From Nitrospira sp. (GTDB lineage Bacteria; Nitrospirota; Thermodesulfovibrionia; Thermodesulfovibrionales; Dissulfurispiraceae), in the NCBI GenBank assembly GCA_002634385.1, contig NSJL01000015.1, positions 1 to 64,000 on the forward strand: a stretch of 64,000 nt of DNA. Reading direction: 5' to 3'. The stretch's first letter is position 1. Each line of letters begins with the position of its first letter. This document shows positions 56,727 through 64,000 of this stretch, one piece after another. The notes under the pieces are model-generated. The model was not told where the DNA came from. It saw only the letters and a program-made list of their open reading frames with translations, and ran no database searches. The position numbers and the translations under genes are program-made.

Positions 56727-58619
56727 CTAGAATCTGTACTTTAGGCCCGCCTCCCACCACCGGGAGGGGTTCTTGTAAGCGCTGATCCAGTACTGCGAAC
56801 CGTTAAAGAGATTATGCCCCGTCACAAAGAGGGCGACGGCATGCTCCCTGCCCAGGTAGACCGTCTTCTGCAGATTCAGGTCCACGATAAAGGAATTATA
56901 TTTTGCCGCATAGAACGGCTCGGCGTTCCACCAGAGATAGCGGCCCTTGAGCAGGGCTTTCAGGGTATTCTCGTCGTCGTAGCGGACGCCGAAGTCGTAG
57001 ACATAACGGGGGATATTCTTCAGGGTCTCCCCGGTATCCCGGTCTTCCGCATCCACGAAGGTCCCCCCGACAAAGAAGGAGAAGTAGTGGAAGGGCACTG
57101 TCCTGGCTTCCGCCTCCACCCCTTGTCTCCTTTGATGCCCCTTGTTCACGGTGGTAAAAGAGGAGCTGGAAACCCGCTCTGTATCGAGGGCATTCGAAAC
57201 ATCATGGCGAAAAAGAGAGACCTTGAGGAGGGCATACTGCAGGGCGGTCGTCTCGATGCCCGCCTGGTACGACCAGACCTTCTCCATCTCGAGGTCAGGG
57301 TTGGAGCGGTAAAGGAGGTTGTCCCCGTAAGTGGCAAAGAGGGTCGGCAGGTTGAATCCACGTGCCACATACCCCCGGAGAAGGATGTCCGAAGTGATAC
57401 GATAGGTCAGCCCGAAGCTCGGGCTGATGAAATCCCCGTTGGTGTCGCTGTAGTCGTACCGCAGCCCCGGGACGAGGGAGAAGCGGCCCAGGGTCAGGGT
57501 GTCGTTCAGAAAGACGGCCCACCTGAACTGGTCCTGTTTACTGTCCGCAACAACGTTGGACTTCAGGGTCCTCGCCTCCCTGTCAAGACCGAAGACGAGG
57601 TTGTGAATGCCCTCCTTGTATACCATCTTTACGTCCGCTCCCTGGGACCTGTTGTCGTAGACAGCCTCGGAGAGCTGTATGTCGCTGCTTAATTGGTCGT
57701 TGTAGTTTCTGACGATCTGCTCGAGACTGCTGAGGGAGACGTCGAGGGTCAGCGTATTAGAAAAGCGGTAGTCCAGGGAGAGGGTGGCGAAGAAATATTT
57801 GAGGCCGTTCCGGAAGGAGAGGTCGAAGGGTTCGTACTGCCCGGCCTCTCTATCCCCTTTGTTATAGCTTGTGCTGAAGGTGAGTCCCAGGGCATCCGAG
57901 GGGCGGTAGCGGAACTTTGCATACAGATTCCCTTGGGAGAGTGCGCTGTTTGTGGTCAGTCCCCCGCTCCGGAACCTCTCCGCGTTCAGGTAGTAGGAAA
58001 AATTATTCAGTTTGCCGTAGAGCTCGCCCGTGAGGTGGCGCGTGTCCTGCTCTCCGAAAGAGGAGGTGAAGCTCCCCCGCAACGTCTTCGTCGTATTCCC
58101 CGATTTCGTGATTACGTTGATCACGCCTCCCAGGGCGGAGCCCCAGACCGAGGAGGCGGGGCCTTTGATGATCTCGATCTTTTCGATCATGGTTACCGGG
58201 ACAGAGCCCACCTCCATGAGGTTATCCGAGGCGCTGTTCATCCTGACCTCGTCGAGGTAGACCGTAACGTGTGAGGGTCCCCCTCCCTGGATGTAGATGG
58301 TGGAAATAGCGCCAGGCCCGCCGTTTGCCTGAATCTGCACCCCGACCACAGTATTGAGCACATCAGCGAGGGTGTGGGCATGCATAAGTTCTATCTCTTC
58401 GGCAGTGACAAGGGAGACATTTTCGGGGACCTGGACGATGGGCTTCGGACTCCTCGTTGCCGAGTAGACGAGGAGCTCTTCGCTGAAGAACATCCAGAGG
58501 TACTCTTTTTCATCCGGCCCTTTCGCGGCACCATGCTCCGCCTCTGCAAAGGCATGCACGGGAACCGCTATCATCAACGCACACGCAAGCAGGAATAGGA
58601 CTCCTCGCCTCAAAAACAT
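56727..58619 (-). CDS. TonB-dependent outer-membrane receptor
   Basis: A 630-residue receptor for energised uptake of a scarce ligand (siderophore, cobalamin or metal chelate). Signal peptide at residues 1-26, then a plug domain: QVPENVSLVTAEEIELMHAHTLADVLNTVVGVQIQANGG, SHVTVYLDEVRMN, IEKIEIIKGPASSVWGSALGGVINVITK. A 22-strand-type barrel follows, ending in Phe (WEAGLKYRF). It is closest by eye to the BtuB/CirA branch. Its possible TonB box (ELLVYSATRS region) is not clear-cut. GGGAGG lies eight bases before the ATG. No transporter or Fur site is adjacent. A cobalamin role would suit the corrinoid operon, but nothing here proves it. Confidence 0.92.
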   Translation of the reverse strand: MFLRRGVLFLLACALMIAVPVHAFAEAEHGAAKGPDEKEYLWMFFSEELLVYSATRSPKPIVQVPENVSLVTAEEIELMHAHTLADVLNTVVGVQIQANGGPGAISTIYIQGGGPSHVTVYLDEVRMNSASDNLMEVGSVPVTMIEKIEIIKGPASSVWGSALGGVINVITKSGNTTKTLRGSFTSSFGEQDTRHLTGELYGKLNNFSYYLNAERFRSGGLTTNSALSQGNLYAKFRYRPSDALGLTFSTSYNKGDREAGQYEPFDLSFRNGLKYFFATLSLDYRFSNTLTLDVSLSSLEQIVRNYNDQLSSDIQLSEAVYDNRSQGADVKMVYKEGIHNLVFGLDREARTLKSNVVADSKQDQFRWAVFLNDTLTLGRFSLVPGLRYDYSDTNGDFISPSFGLTYRITSDILLRGYVARGFNLPTLFATYGDNLLYRSNPDLEMEKVWSYQAGIETTALQYALLKVSLFRHDVSNALDTERVSSSSFTTVNKGHQRRQGVEAEARTVPFHYFSFFVGGTFVDAEDRDTGETLKNIPRYVYDFGVRYDDENTLKALLKGRYLWWNAEPFYAAKYNSFIVDLNLQKTVYLGREHAVALFVTGHNLFNGSQYWISAYKNPSRWWEAGLKYRF

Positions 58620-58667
58620 CGCACCGACCTCCCTTGTAAGAGTGTCTACTGTATAGATAAAAAATTA

Positions 58668-58692
58668 CGCCATAAAAAAAGGTTTTATGGCG
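58668..58692. promoter_or_regulatory. Hairpin upstream of the TonB receptor
   Basis: CGCCATAAAA (58668-58677) and TTTTATGGCG (58683-58692) form a ten-pair stem about 50 bases before the receptor start and 140 bases after the end of the P-ATPase gene. It could terminate the ATPase transcript (A/T-flanked stem) or act as an operator for the receptor. Confidence 0.5.
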
Positions 58693-58849
58693 AAGCGGTA
58701 CGGTATTATTGAGGAAAAGAAATAAAGAATGCAATTATATCAATCGTCTATGCACGAAAAGGGCGAGGGGGAAAGAAAGGAGAAGTACAACTGTTCCGGT
58801 AGTCGTGCTTTTTCTTCCTCAGAAAGCGCGGCGAAGCAGGAGGCACACC

Positions 58850-61468
58850 CTAACGGGCGCGCCTCCTCCAGAAGAACTTCTCGATCTCAACGGCGAAAAA
58901 TACTATGGACGAGAGACCGAGGGTCAGCAGCAATTCACCGAAGGTCAACGGTACCGTTTTGAAGATAGGATTGAGGAACGGTATGTAGATGGTCGCCATC
59001 TGCAGCAGGAAGGTCAGCACAACGGCCCCGATCAGGTGTTTATTGGAGAACAGGCCCATCGTGAACAGCGACTTCTTTTCCGACCGTATCGCAAGCACGT
59101 GGCCGAGCTGGGTAAGGCAGAGCACGGTAAAGACCATTGTCTGCCAGTGGGCATTCCCGGTCCCCAGCGACCATGCCTGCACCGACAGTACGACAGCAGC
59201 CATCAGGAGGCCCACCCATACGGCATGGATTCCCAGCCCATGAGCGAAGATGCTCTCCTTCGGATGCCGGGGGGGTCTCTTCATCACATCGTCCTCCGCG
59301 GGCTCCGCAGAGAGGGCAAGGGCGGGGAGGCCGTCGGTGACAAGGTTGATCCAGAGTATGTGAATGGGCAGAAGCGGAATGGGCAGTCCGACGAAGGGGG
59401 CCAGGAAGAGAGTCCATATCTCGCCTGAATTGGTGGTCAGGAGGTAGCGGATGAACTTCCGTATATTGTCGTAGATCTTTCTCCCCTCCCGCACCGCACG
59501 CACAATGGTTGCGAAGTTATCATCGAGGAGAATCATATGGGCTGCTTCCTTCGAAACATCGGTACCGGTGATGCCCATGGCGATCCCGATATCCGCCCTT
59601 TTGAGCGCAGGGGCATCATTGACCCCGTCGCCCGTCATCGCGACAAACTGGCCTTTGTCCTGCAAGGCCTTCACGATCTTCAGCTTCTGTTCGGGAGCTA
59701 CCCGGGCATACACCCGTATATGCTCTACCCTCTCCTCGAATTCCTCCATGGGCAGCTTCTCGAGCTCCCGTCCGGTGGTTACCGCGCTCGTCTCCTCGCC
59801 GATAATGCCGAGCCTTTTCGCGATAACGTGCGCGGTGATGGGATGGTCCCCCGTGATCATTACCGGGTGAATGCCCGCAGCCTTGCACATCGCCACCGCC
59901 TCTTTCGCTTCCTCACGGGGGGGGTCCATCATGCCCGCGAGGCCCACGAGTGTCAGGCTGTCCTCGACCTTCTCCGGCGATATATCCCCGGGGAGCGCCT
60001 CCCATCTCCTCATCGTGATACAGAGGACCCTCAATCCGTCCGCGGCCATCCGTTCGGCGATCGACAGGATCTCCTTTACCCCCACGGGTTTCAGGCCGCC
60101 GGAGTCCAGGGCATCTTTCGTCTTTTCCATGAGCGATTCGACTGCGCCTTTCGTAAAAGAGACATATCCGTCATGCCACCTGTGAAAGGTGGTCATGGCC
60201 TTCCGGTCCGAGTCGAAGGGGATTTCGGCCACCCGCGGGAATTCCTTTTCGAGCGCCTCCCTCTGGAAGCCGTGGTTCTGCGCGAAGTGGTAGAGGGCGA
60301 CTTCCGTCGGATCTCCCAGTACGTTGTCACCGTCGCCCCTCCGCGCATCGTTGCACAGGGCCATTGCGCTCGCAAAGGCGGCGGAAGGTCTCCCTTCGTC
60401 TGTACAGGCCCTGAATTCGGAGCTCCGCAGGATCCTGCCCTCCGTGTACACCTCCTCGACGGTCATCCTGTTGAGGGTGAGGGTGCCGGTCTTATCGGAG
60501 CAGATGTAGGTGACGGAGCCGAGGGTCTCGACGGCCGGGAGTTTCCGGATAAGGGCGTTCTGCCGTACCAGTTTCCGCGCGCCGAGGGCAAGGGAGATGG
60601 TGACCACCGCCGGGAGCGCTTCGGGAATCGCGGCCACCGCAAGGGAGATCGCCGTGAGGAGCATGCGCAGCGGCTCCTCCCCCCTCAGGGTCCCTGCAGC
60701 GAATACAACGCCGCAGATAAGGAGTACTGCAAAAGCGATATTCCTGCCGAAGCGGGAGAGGCGTTTTTGGAGCGGAGTCTTCACCATCTCCTCTCCCTGC
60801 AGCAGGGTGGCGATCTTCCCCAGTTCCGTCTCCATACCGGTGGAGACGACAACACCGACCCCCCTGCCCGCGGAGACGGTCGTTCCTTTATACACCATGT
60901 TATTCCTGTCTCCCAGGGGTAGGGTTGCCTCGTGCAATGGCTTCATCTGTTTCTCGACGGGCAGGGATTCCCCGGTGAGGGCCGCCTCTTCGGTCCGCAA
61001 CTGTGCCGTTTCGATGAGCCGCATATCCGCAGGCACAATCCTGCCCGCTTCGAGCAGCACCGCATCGCCGGGCACCAGTTCCGCGGCAGGGATATCCATC
61101 GGCTTTCCCTCCCGGAGCACGGCGGCCAGGGGAGCGGACATCTTTTTCAGTGCCGCCATGGCCTGCTCCGCCCTGTATTCCTGGATGAACCCGATAACGG
61201 CGTTAAGAATGACGATCACGATGATAGCCACCGTATCGGCTGGCTCGCCGATGATCCCCGAGATAAGGGCGGCGGCGACGAGCACAAGGATCATGAGATC
61301 CCTGAACTGATCGAGAAAAAGCAGAAACGGGGACTTCCGCTCCTTCTCCGCCAGCTCATTGGGGCCGTACTCCTGCAGCCTTTTCACTGCTTCATGGGGA
61401 GATATCCCCTGTGGAGAGGTAATGAGCTCCCCCATCGCCTCATCTGCTGTTTTTTGGTGCCACTTCAT
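58850..61468 (-). CDS. P2A-type Ca2+/Mn2+ ATPase
   Basis: An 872-residue inner-membrane pump. N-terminal ATPase domain [32 protein letters not shown], actuator [13 protein letters not shown]4 [19 protein letters not shown] with the ligand Glu, phosphorylation [12 protein letters not shown], hinge [24 protein letters not shown]6 [21 protein letters not shown] keeps the Asn, Thr and Asp ligands of SERCA/PMR1-type Ca2+/Mn2+ pumps. It starts 13 bp after the TMEM165/GDT1 gene and so lies under the same manganese riboswitch, which points to Mn2+ (possibly Ca2+) export. AGGAGG favours the second of two adjacent ATGs (61466-61468). Confidence 0.9.
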   Translation of the reverse strand: MKWHQKTADEAMGELITSPQGISPHEAVKRLQEYGPNELAEKERKSPFLLFLDQFRDLMILVLVAAALISGIIGEPADTVAIIVIVILNAVIGFIQEYRAEQAMAALKKMSAPLAAVLREGKPMDIPAAELVPGDAVLLEAGRIVPADMRLIETAQLRTEEAALTGESLPVEKQMKPLHEATLPLGDRNNMVYKGTTVSAGRGVGVVVSTGMETELGKIATLLQGEEMVKTPLQKRLSRFGRNIAFAVLLICGVVFAAGTLRGEEPLRMLLTAISLAVAAIPEALPAVVTISLALGARKLVRQNALIRKLPAVETLGSVTYICSDKTGTLTLNRMTVEEVYTEGRILRSSEFRACTDEGRPSAAFASAMALCNDARRGDGDNVLGDPTEVALYHFAQNHGFQREALEKEFPRVAEIPFDSDRKAMTTFHRWHDGYVSFTKGAVESLMEKTKDALDSGGLKPVGVKEILSIAERMAADGLRVLCITMRRWEALPGDISPEKVEDSLTLVGLAGMMDPPREEAKEAVAMCKAAGIHPVMITGDHPITAHVIAKRLGIIGEETSAVTTGRELEKLPMEEFEERVEHIRVYARVAPEQKLKIVKALQDKGQFVAMTGDGVNDAPALKRADIGIAMGITGTDVSKEAAHMILLDDNFATIVRAVREGRKIYDNIRKFIRYLLTTNSGEIWTLFLAPFVGLPIPLLPIHILWINLVTDGLPALALSAEPAEDDVMKRPPRHPKESIFAHGLGIHAVWVGLLMAAVVLSVQAWSLGTGNAHWQTMVFTVLCLTQLGHVLAIRSEKKSLFTMGLFSNKHLIGAVVLTFLLQMATIYIPFLNPIFKTVPLTFGELLLTLGLSSIVFFAVEIEKFFWRRRAR

Positions 61469-61483
61469 CATATCCTCCTCTTT

Positions 61484-62194
61484 CTATTCCCCCTTCTCCG
61501 GGCGGGGCGTGACAGTCCCGTCCGGCTTGCACACGGGCACATAGCTCTCCCCCTGAGGAGAGAGCCGGGCGATCAGGTACATGGCCGCAGCGAGCAGGGC
61601 ACTGCCGGCCGCGACTACGCCGGGGCTCCAGACGCTTTTGGGCAGATTCTCGTACAGCCCGGCGCAGCCGAAAGCGATAAAGATCAGTGCGGCAGCCCAC
61701 TTGATAAGACGTTCGGGAATATGTTTTCCCATCACCATGCCTACGATGATACCGAAAGCGTTTGAAACAAGCATCCCAAGGGTAGTTCCCATCCAGACGG
61801 CGAAGATAGCGTTGTATTCCACGGCGAGCGCAATGGTGGCAAGCTGCGTCTTATCTCCCATCTCGGCGATGAAGAAGGCTACCGTTACCGTCCAGAAGGG
61901 GCTGAAGGCATACTTCTTGTCTTCCCCTTCGAGCGTATCTCCACGGATTGTCCAGAGGCCGAAGATAATGAACGATGCAGCGGCCGCGATCTTGACGTAT
62001 CCGAGGGGTACGACGGAGGCAAGGTAATTCCCCGCCGCAGCAGCCATAAGGTGGTTCACCGCCGTGGCGACGAAGACGCCCCACATGACCGTCTGCCACC
62101 GGAACCGGCAGGCAAAGGCCATGGCAAGAAGCTGTGTCTTGTCGCCCATTTCTGCAAGGACTACGAAGAGGAGAGATGTCAGAAACGCTTTGAC
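61484..62194 (-). CDS. TMEM165/GDT1-family (UPF0016) manganese exporter
   Basis: An approximately 236-residue membrane transporter with the duplicated signature of the family: LFVVLAEMGDKTQLLAMAFA in the first half and VAFFIAEMGDKTQLATIALA in the second (E-x-G-D-K-T). About seven helices, and a soluble C-terminus with VPVCKPDGTVTPRPEKGE. Members export Mn2+ (and Ca2+). The yybP-ykoY riboswitch directly upstream supports Mn2+. The expected start aligns with a GTC codon at 62192-62194 (VKAFLTSLLF), six bases after GGGGG. No ATG/GTG/TTG fits there, so the true start is uncertain. Confidence 0.85.
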   Translation of the reverse strand, partial: VKAFLTSLLFVVLAEMGDKTQLLAMAFACRFRWQTVMWGVFVATAVNHLMAAAAGNYLASVVPLGYVKIAAAASFIIFGLWTIRGDTLEGEDKKYAFSPFWTVTVAFFIAEMGDKTQLATIALAVEYNAIFAVWMGTTLGMLVSNAFGIIVGMVMGKHIPERLIKWAAALIFIAFGCAGLYENLPKSVWSPGVVAAGSALLAAAMYLIARLSPQGESYVPVCKPDGTVTPRPEKGE

Positions 62195-62244
62195 GGGAGT
62201 CCCCCTTTGCTGCCCGGAAGTCCGGGACAGCCTCTTTCTTCCGA

Positions 62245-62285
62245 ATAAAAAAGACCTTTGCCATACGTCCGTATGACAAAGGTCT
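62245..62285 (-). terminator. Riboswitch-controlled intrinsic terminator
   Basis: On the minus strand AGACCTTTG and CATACG pair with CGTATG and CAAAGGTCT (one internal mismatch), followed by TTTTTT. The 5' arm overlaps the last strand of the riboswitch closing helix, so ligand binding and termination are mutually exclusive. Confidence 0.85.
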
Positions 62286-62373
62286 CGCTTGCCAGTTTTA
62301 TCTAACCGATGATGCCGGGCTTTTTCCAAGCCGTATTGACGACGACCACCGAATCAGCTACTCCCCTTTGCTC
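62275..62373 (-). promoter_or_regulatory. yybP-ykoY manganese riboswitch
   Basis: The minus strand reads GCAAAGGGGAGTAGC at the 5' side and GGCAAGCGAGACCTTTG at the 3' side, the two conserved halves of the yybP-ykoY aptamer, closed by CAAAGG/CCTTTG. Between them lies a variable arm around CCCGGCATCATCGG. The class binds Mn2+ at the junction of the two loops and usually turns on export genes by blocking the terminator, which is present here. It sits between a clear promoter and a TMEM165/GDT1 gene, the typical target. Confidence 0.88.
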
Positions 62374-62380
62374 TCCTTCA

Positions 62381-62410
62381 AGGATAGCGAAACAAGCATC
62401 TCTTTGTCAA
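62381..62410 (-). promoter_or_regulatory. Promoter of the manganese-export operon
   Basis: TTGACA (62405-62410) and TATCCT (62381-62386) with an 18-base spacer. Transcription would start a few bases before the aptamer. The left end of the insertion sequence lies about 60 bp further upstream. Confidence 0.7.
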
Positions 62411-62455
62411 TTTATGCTTTCAGGCGGAAACAGATTTTTTCCTCTGCTGCCCCTT

Positions 62456-62471
62456 TTCCCTTCAAAAATTG
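62456..62471. repeat. Left target-site duplication
   Basis: TTCCCTTCAAAAATTG, identical to 63910-63925. Confidence 0.9.
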
Positions 62472-63909
62472 TGTAACGCCAAAATGATAATGTCCTATAG
62501 TGCCAAAATAGAAATGTCCTATAAGAGAGATGCCATACTGTCAGTTGATGGAGGTCAGCAGGATGGCAGTAAAGGACATTATTATGGTAAGGCAGAAGGA
62601 GTTGAGGTGTTTGCATGTCATACACAAGGTGCTGGGGGGAGAGATCACGCAGAGGGTGGCGGCAGAGATGCTCTCGATGAGTGAGAGACAGGTTCGGAGG
62701 ATTGTGCAGAGGATACGGCGGGAGGGAGATGCCGGGATAGCGCACCGCTCACGGGGGCGGCACTCCAACAGGAAGAAGGCCCCAAAGCTCAAAGAGAGGA
62801 TCATAGCCCTGTACCGGGAGAAGTACCAGGGGTTTGGGCCGACCCTTGCGGCAGAGAAGCTTTTAGAGTTGGACGAAATAGAGATCAGTGATGAGACTCT
62901 GCGGCTGTGGCTCATAGAGGCAGGGCTCTGGGAAAGCAGGCGAAGCAGGAGGAAGCACCGGCAGTGGAGGGAGCGCAAAGCACACTGGGGGGAGATGCTG
63001 CAGATGGACGGCTCCCATCACGACTGGTTTGAGGGACGAGGGCCGAAGTGTGTCCTCATGGCCTATATCGATGACGCCACCGGAAGGGTGTTTTGTCGAT
63101 TCTATGGATACGAGGGGACGATCCCGGCGATGGACAGCTTCAGGCAGTACATAAGGAAATACGGCCTGCCCCTGAGCGTGTATCTGGATAAGCACACTAC
63201 GTACAAGTCCTGGGCGAAGCTGACGGAGGAGGACGTCATGGCAGGCAGGGAGGAGCCCTTAAGCCAGTTTCAGCGGGCGTTCGGTGAGCTGGGAGTCCAG
63301 GTGATCCATGCCCACTCGCCCCAGGCCAAAGGGAGGGTGGAGAGGCTGTTTGGCACTCTTCAGGACAGACTGGTGAAGGAGATGAGGCTTCGGGGGATCA
63401 AGAGCATCGAGGAAGCCAACGAGTTTCTGAAGGAGTATCTGCCGGTGTACAACAGGAGATTTGCCGTGGAGCCCCGGCAAAAGGGGAATCTGCATCGTCC
63501 CCTTACAAAGGGGACCGATCTCGATAGGATACTGTGCCTCAAAACACAAAGGACAGTGCGGAACGACAACACGGTGGCGCATGAGGGAAGACTCTACCAA
63601 CTGGAGGAGACCCGGGCGGGCAAAAAGGTGCAAATAGAGCAGAGGATCAAGGGCACGATGAGGATCAGCTATCAGGGGAGATTCATAAAATACCGGGAAA
63701 TCACGGAGAGACCGGTAAGACAGCAAAAGCCGGGGAGGAAAGTGCACCGGCCTACGCCGCCCGTTCCTTCCCCTGATCATCCTTGGAGAGAAAGTATCAA
63801 TCACCTGTTTGAGAGGCAGAAACTGAGAAAACGCCTACGGAAGGCAGCAGCGTAAAAACCGGACATTTCTATTTTGGTAAAAATAGGACATTTCTAAATT
63901 GGCTTGACA
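62472..63909 (+). mobile_element. ISNCY-type insertion sequence (1438 bp)
   Basis: Bounded by identical 16-bp direct repeats (62456-62471 and 63910-63925). The ends are imperfect inverted repeats starting TGT: about 20 of 27 positions match, the inner ten without exception (AATGTCCTAT region). Just inside each end lies a further copy of CCAAAATAGAAATGTCC (62503-62519 on the plus strand, and reversed at 63860-63876), probably extra transposase sites. It carries one transposase gene. Intact frame, matching ends and perfect duplications indicate a recent insertion. Confidence 0.88.
62563..63855 (+). CDS. ISNCY-family DDE transposase
   Basis: A 430-residue transposase. The N-terminal helix-turn-helix is EITQRVAAEMLSMSERQVRRIVQRIRREG, followed by RSRGRHSNRKK and a second helical segment. 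The catalytic core has Asp in LQMDGSHHDWFEGRG, YIDDATGRVFC, Asp in SVYLDKHTTYKSW and Glu in HAHSPQAKGRVERLFGTLQDRLV. The DGSxHDWFE wording is characteristic of the IS1202/ISNCY group. A C-terminal beta domain and basic tail follow. The ATG at 62563 has GGAGG eight bases upstream. Confidence 0.92.
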   Translation: MAVKDIIMVRQKELRCLHVIHKVLGGEITQRVAAEMLSMSERQVRRIVQRIRREGDAGIAHRSRGRHSNRKKAPKLKERIIALYREKYQGFGPTLAAEKLLELDEIEISDETLRLWLIEAGLWESRRSRRKHRQWRERKAHWGEMLQMDGSHHDWFEGRGPKCVLMAYIDDATGRVFCRFYGYEGTIPAMDSFRQYIRKYGLPLSVYLDKHTTYKSWAKLTEEDVMAGREEPLSQFQRAFGELGVQVIHAHSPQAKGRVERLFGTLQDRLVKEMRLRGIKSIEEANEFLKEYLPVYNRRFAVEPRQKGNLHRPLTKGTDLDRILCLKTQRTVRNDNTVAHEGRLYQLEETRAGKKVQIEQRIKGTMRISYQGRFIKYREITERPVRQQKPGRKVHRPTPPVPSPDHPWRESINHLFERQKLRKRLRKAAA

Positions 63910-63925
63910 TTCCCTTCAAAAATTG
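63910..63925. repeat. Right target-site duplication
   Basis: TTCCCTTCAAAAATTG, identical to 62456-62471. The last 75 bases of the window (63926-64000) are AT-rich and show no feature. Confidence 0.9.
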
Positions 63926-64000
63926 TTGCAATGAGTCCCCGAATATGGCAAAATACAGATTTTTTTGAAAAAGACTATTTACTAACAACTGTTAACAACC

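Noticed and set aside
58620..58730. Cobalamin riboswitch or Fur box before the TonB receptor
   Set aside because: The leader is short. I see neither a B12-box-like sequence nor a GATAAT-type Fur palindrome, only one simple A/T-flanked hairpin.

Overview
The window is a moderately GC-rich bacterial chromosome segment. Its gene content suggests an anaerobic or microaerophilic Gram-negative bacterium, most likely from the Nitrospirota / Desulfobacterota neighbourhood. The clues are futalosine-pathway menaquinone genes (mqnB, mqnC, mqnE), a scrap of c-type cytochrome, many lipoproteins, a TonB-dependent receptor, a corrinoid methyltransferase cluster of the kind seen in acetogens and methylotrophic anaerobes, a DUF4912 protein, and dense families of short dispersed inverted repeats. 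The taxon is inferred from gene content, not from a marker gene.

Layout. 1-11.3 kb: housekeeping and redox genes (a partial acetolactate-synthase-like enzyme, CorA, OsmC, futalosine hydrolase, PyrE, a HAD phosphatase, a thioredoxin-reductase-like flavoprotein without recognisable NADPH motifs, a VKOR-DsbA fusion, MqnC and MqnE). 11.5-15.3 kb: a substrate-binding lipoprotein beside a hybrid histidine kinase that is broken by an 8-G homopolymer. 15.7-24.2 kb: UvrA, a HI0933-type flavoprotein, Maf, a zinc-ribbon protein, a cold-shock protein, a ferritin-like protein and a radical SAM protein with a C-terminal helix-hairpin-helix. 24.4-29.1 kb: a compact five-gene operon (DcmR-like regulator, corrinoid protein, two UroD-fold methyltransferases, MtrH-family methyltransferase). 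This is the best candidate here for an uncharacterised catabolic system. 29.2-40.7 kb: a tandem-flavodoxin protein, an HD-GYP protein, a lexA operon with a candidate LexA operator over its promoter, DUF72, DUF4912, a 51-residue zinc-ribbon protein, a von Willebrand A lipoprotein and an iron alcohol dehydrogenase.

40.9-51.6 kb: an eight-gene Mrp-type cation/proton antiporter operon of unusual composition (E-F-G-[A'B]-C-D-D-D) lies downstream of a P-type ATPase/universal-stress-protein pair. 51.7-56.4 kb is eroded: a BON-domain pseudogene, a DUF421 protein that appears internally deleted, a decayed GGDEF-EAL gene and an orphan membrane fragment, mixed with small intact genes and followed by tRNA-Leu(TAG). 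56.7-64 kb: a TonB receptor, then an operon of a TMEM165/GDT1-family transporter and a Ca2+/Mn2+-type P-ATPase led by a recognisable yybP-ykoY manganese riboswitch with its own promoter and terminator. A 1.44-kb ISNCY-type insertion sequence with 16-bp target duplications sits about 45 bp upstream of that promoter.

Several short inverted-repeat families (a ~157-bp MITE-like element, a 182-bp element, and two GC-rich repeats) occupy the gaps. All assignments come from reading translated motifs by eye. No database search or folding calculation was possible.
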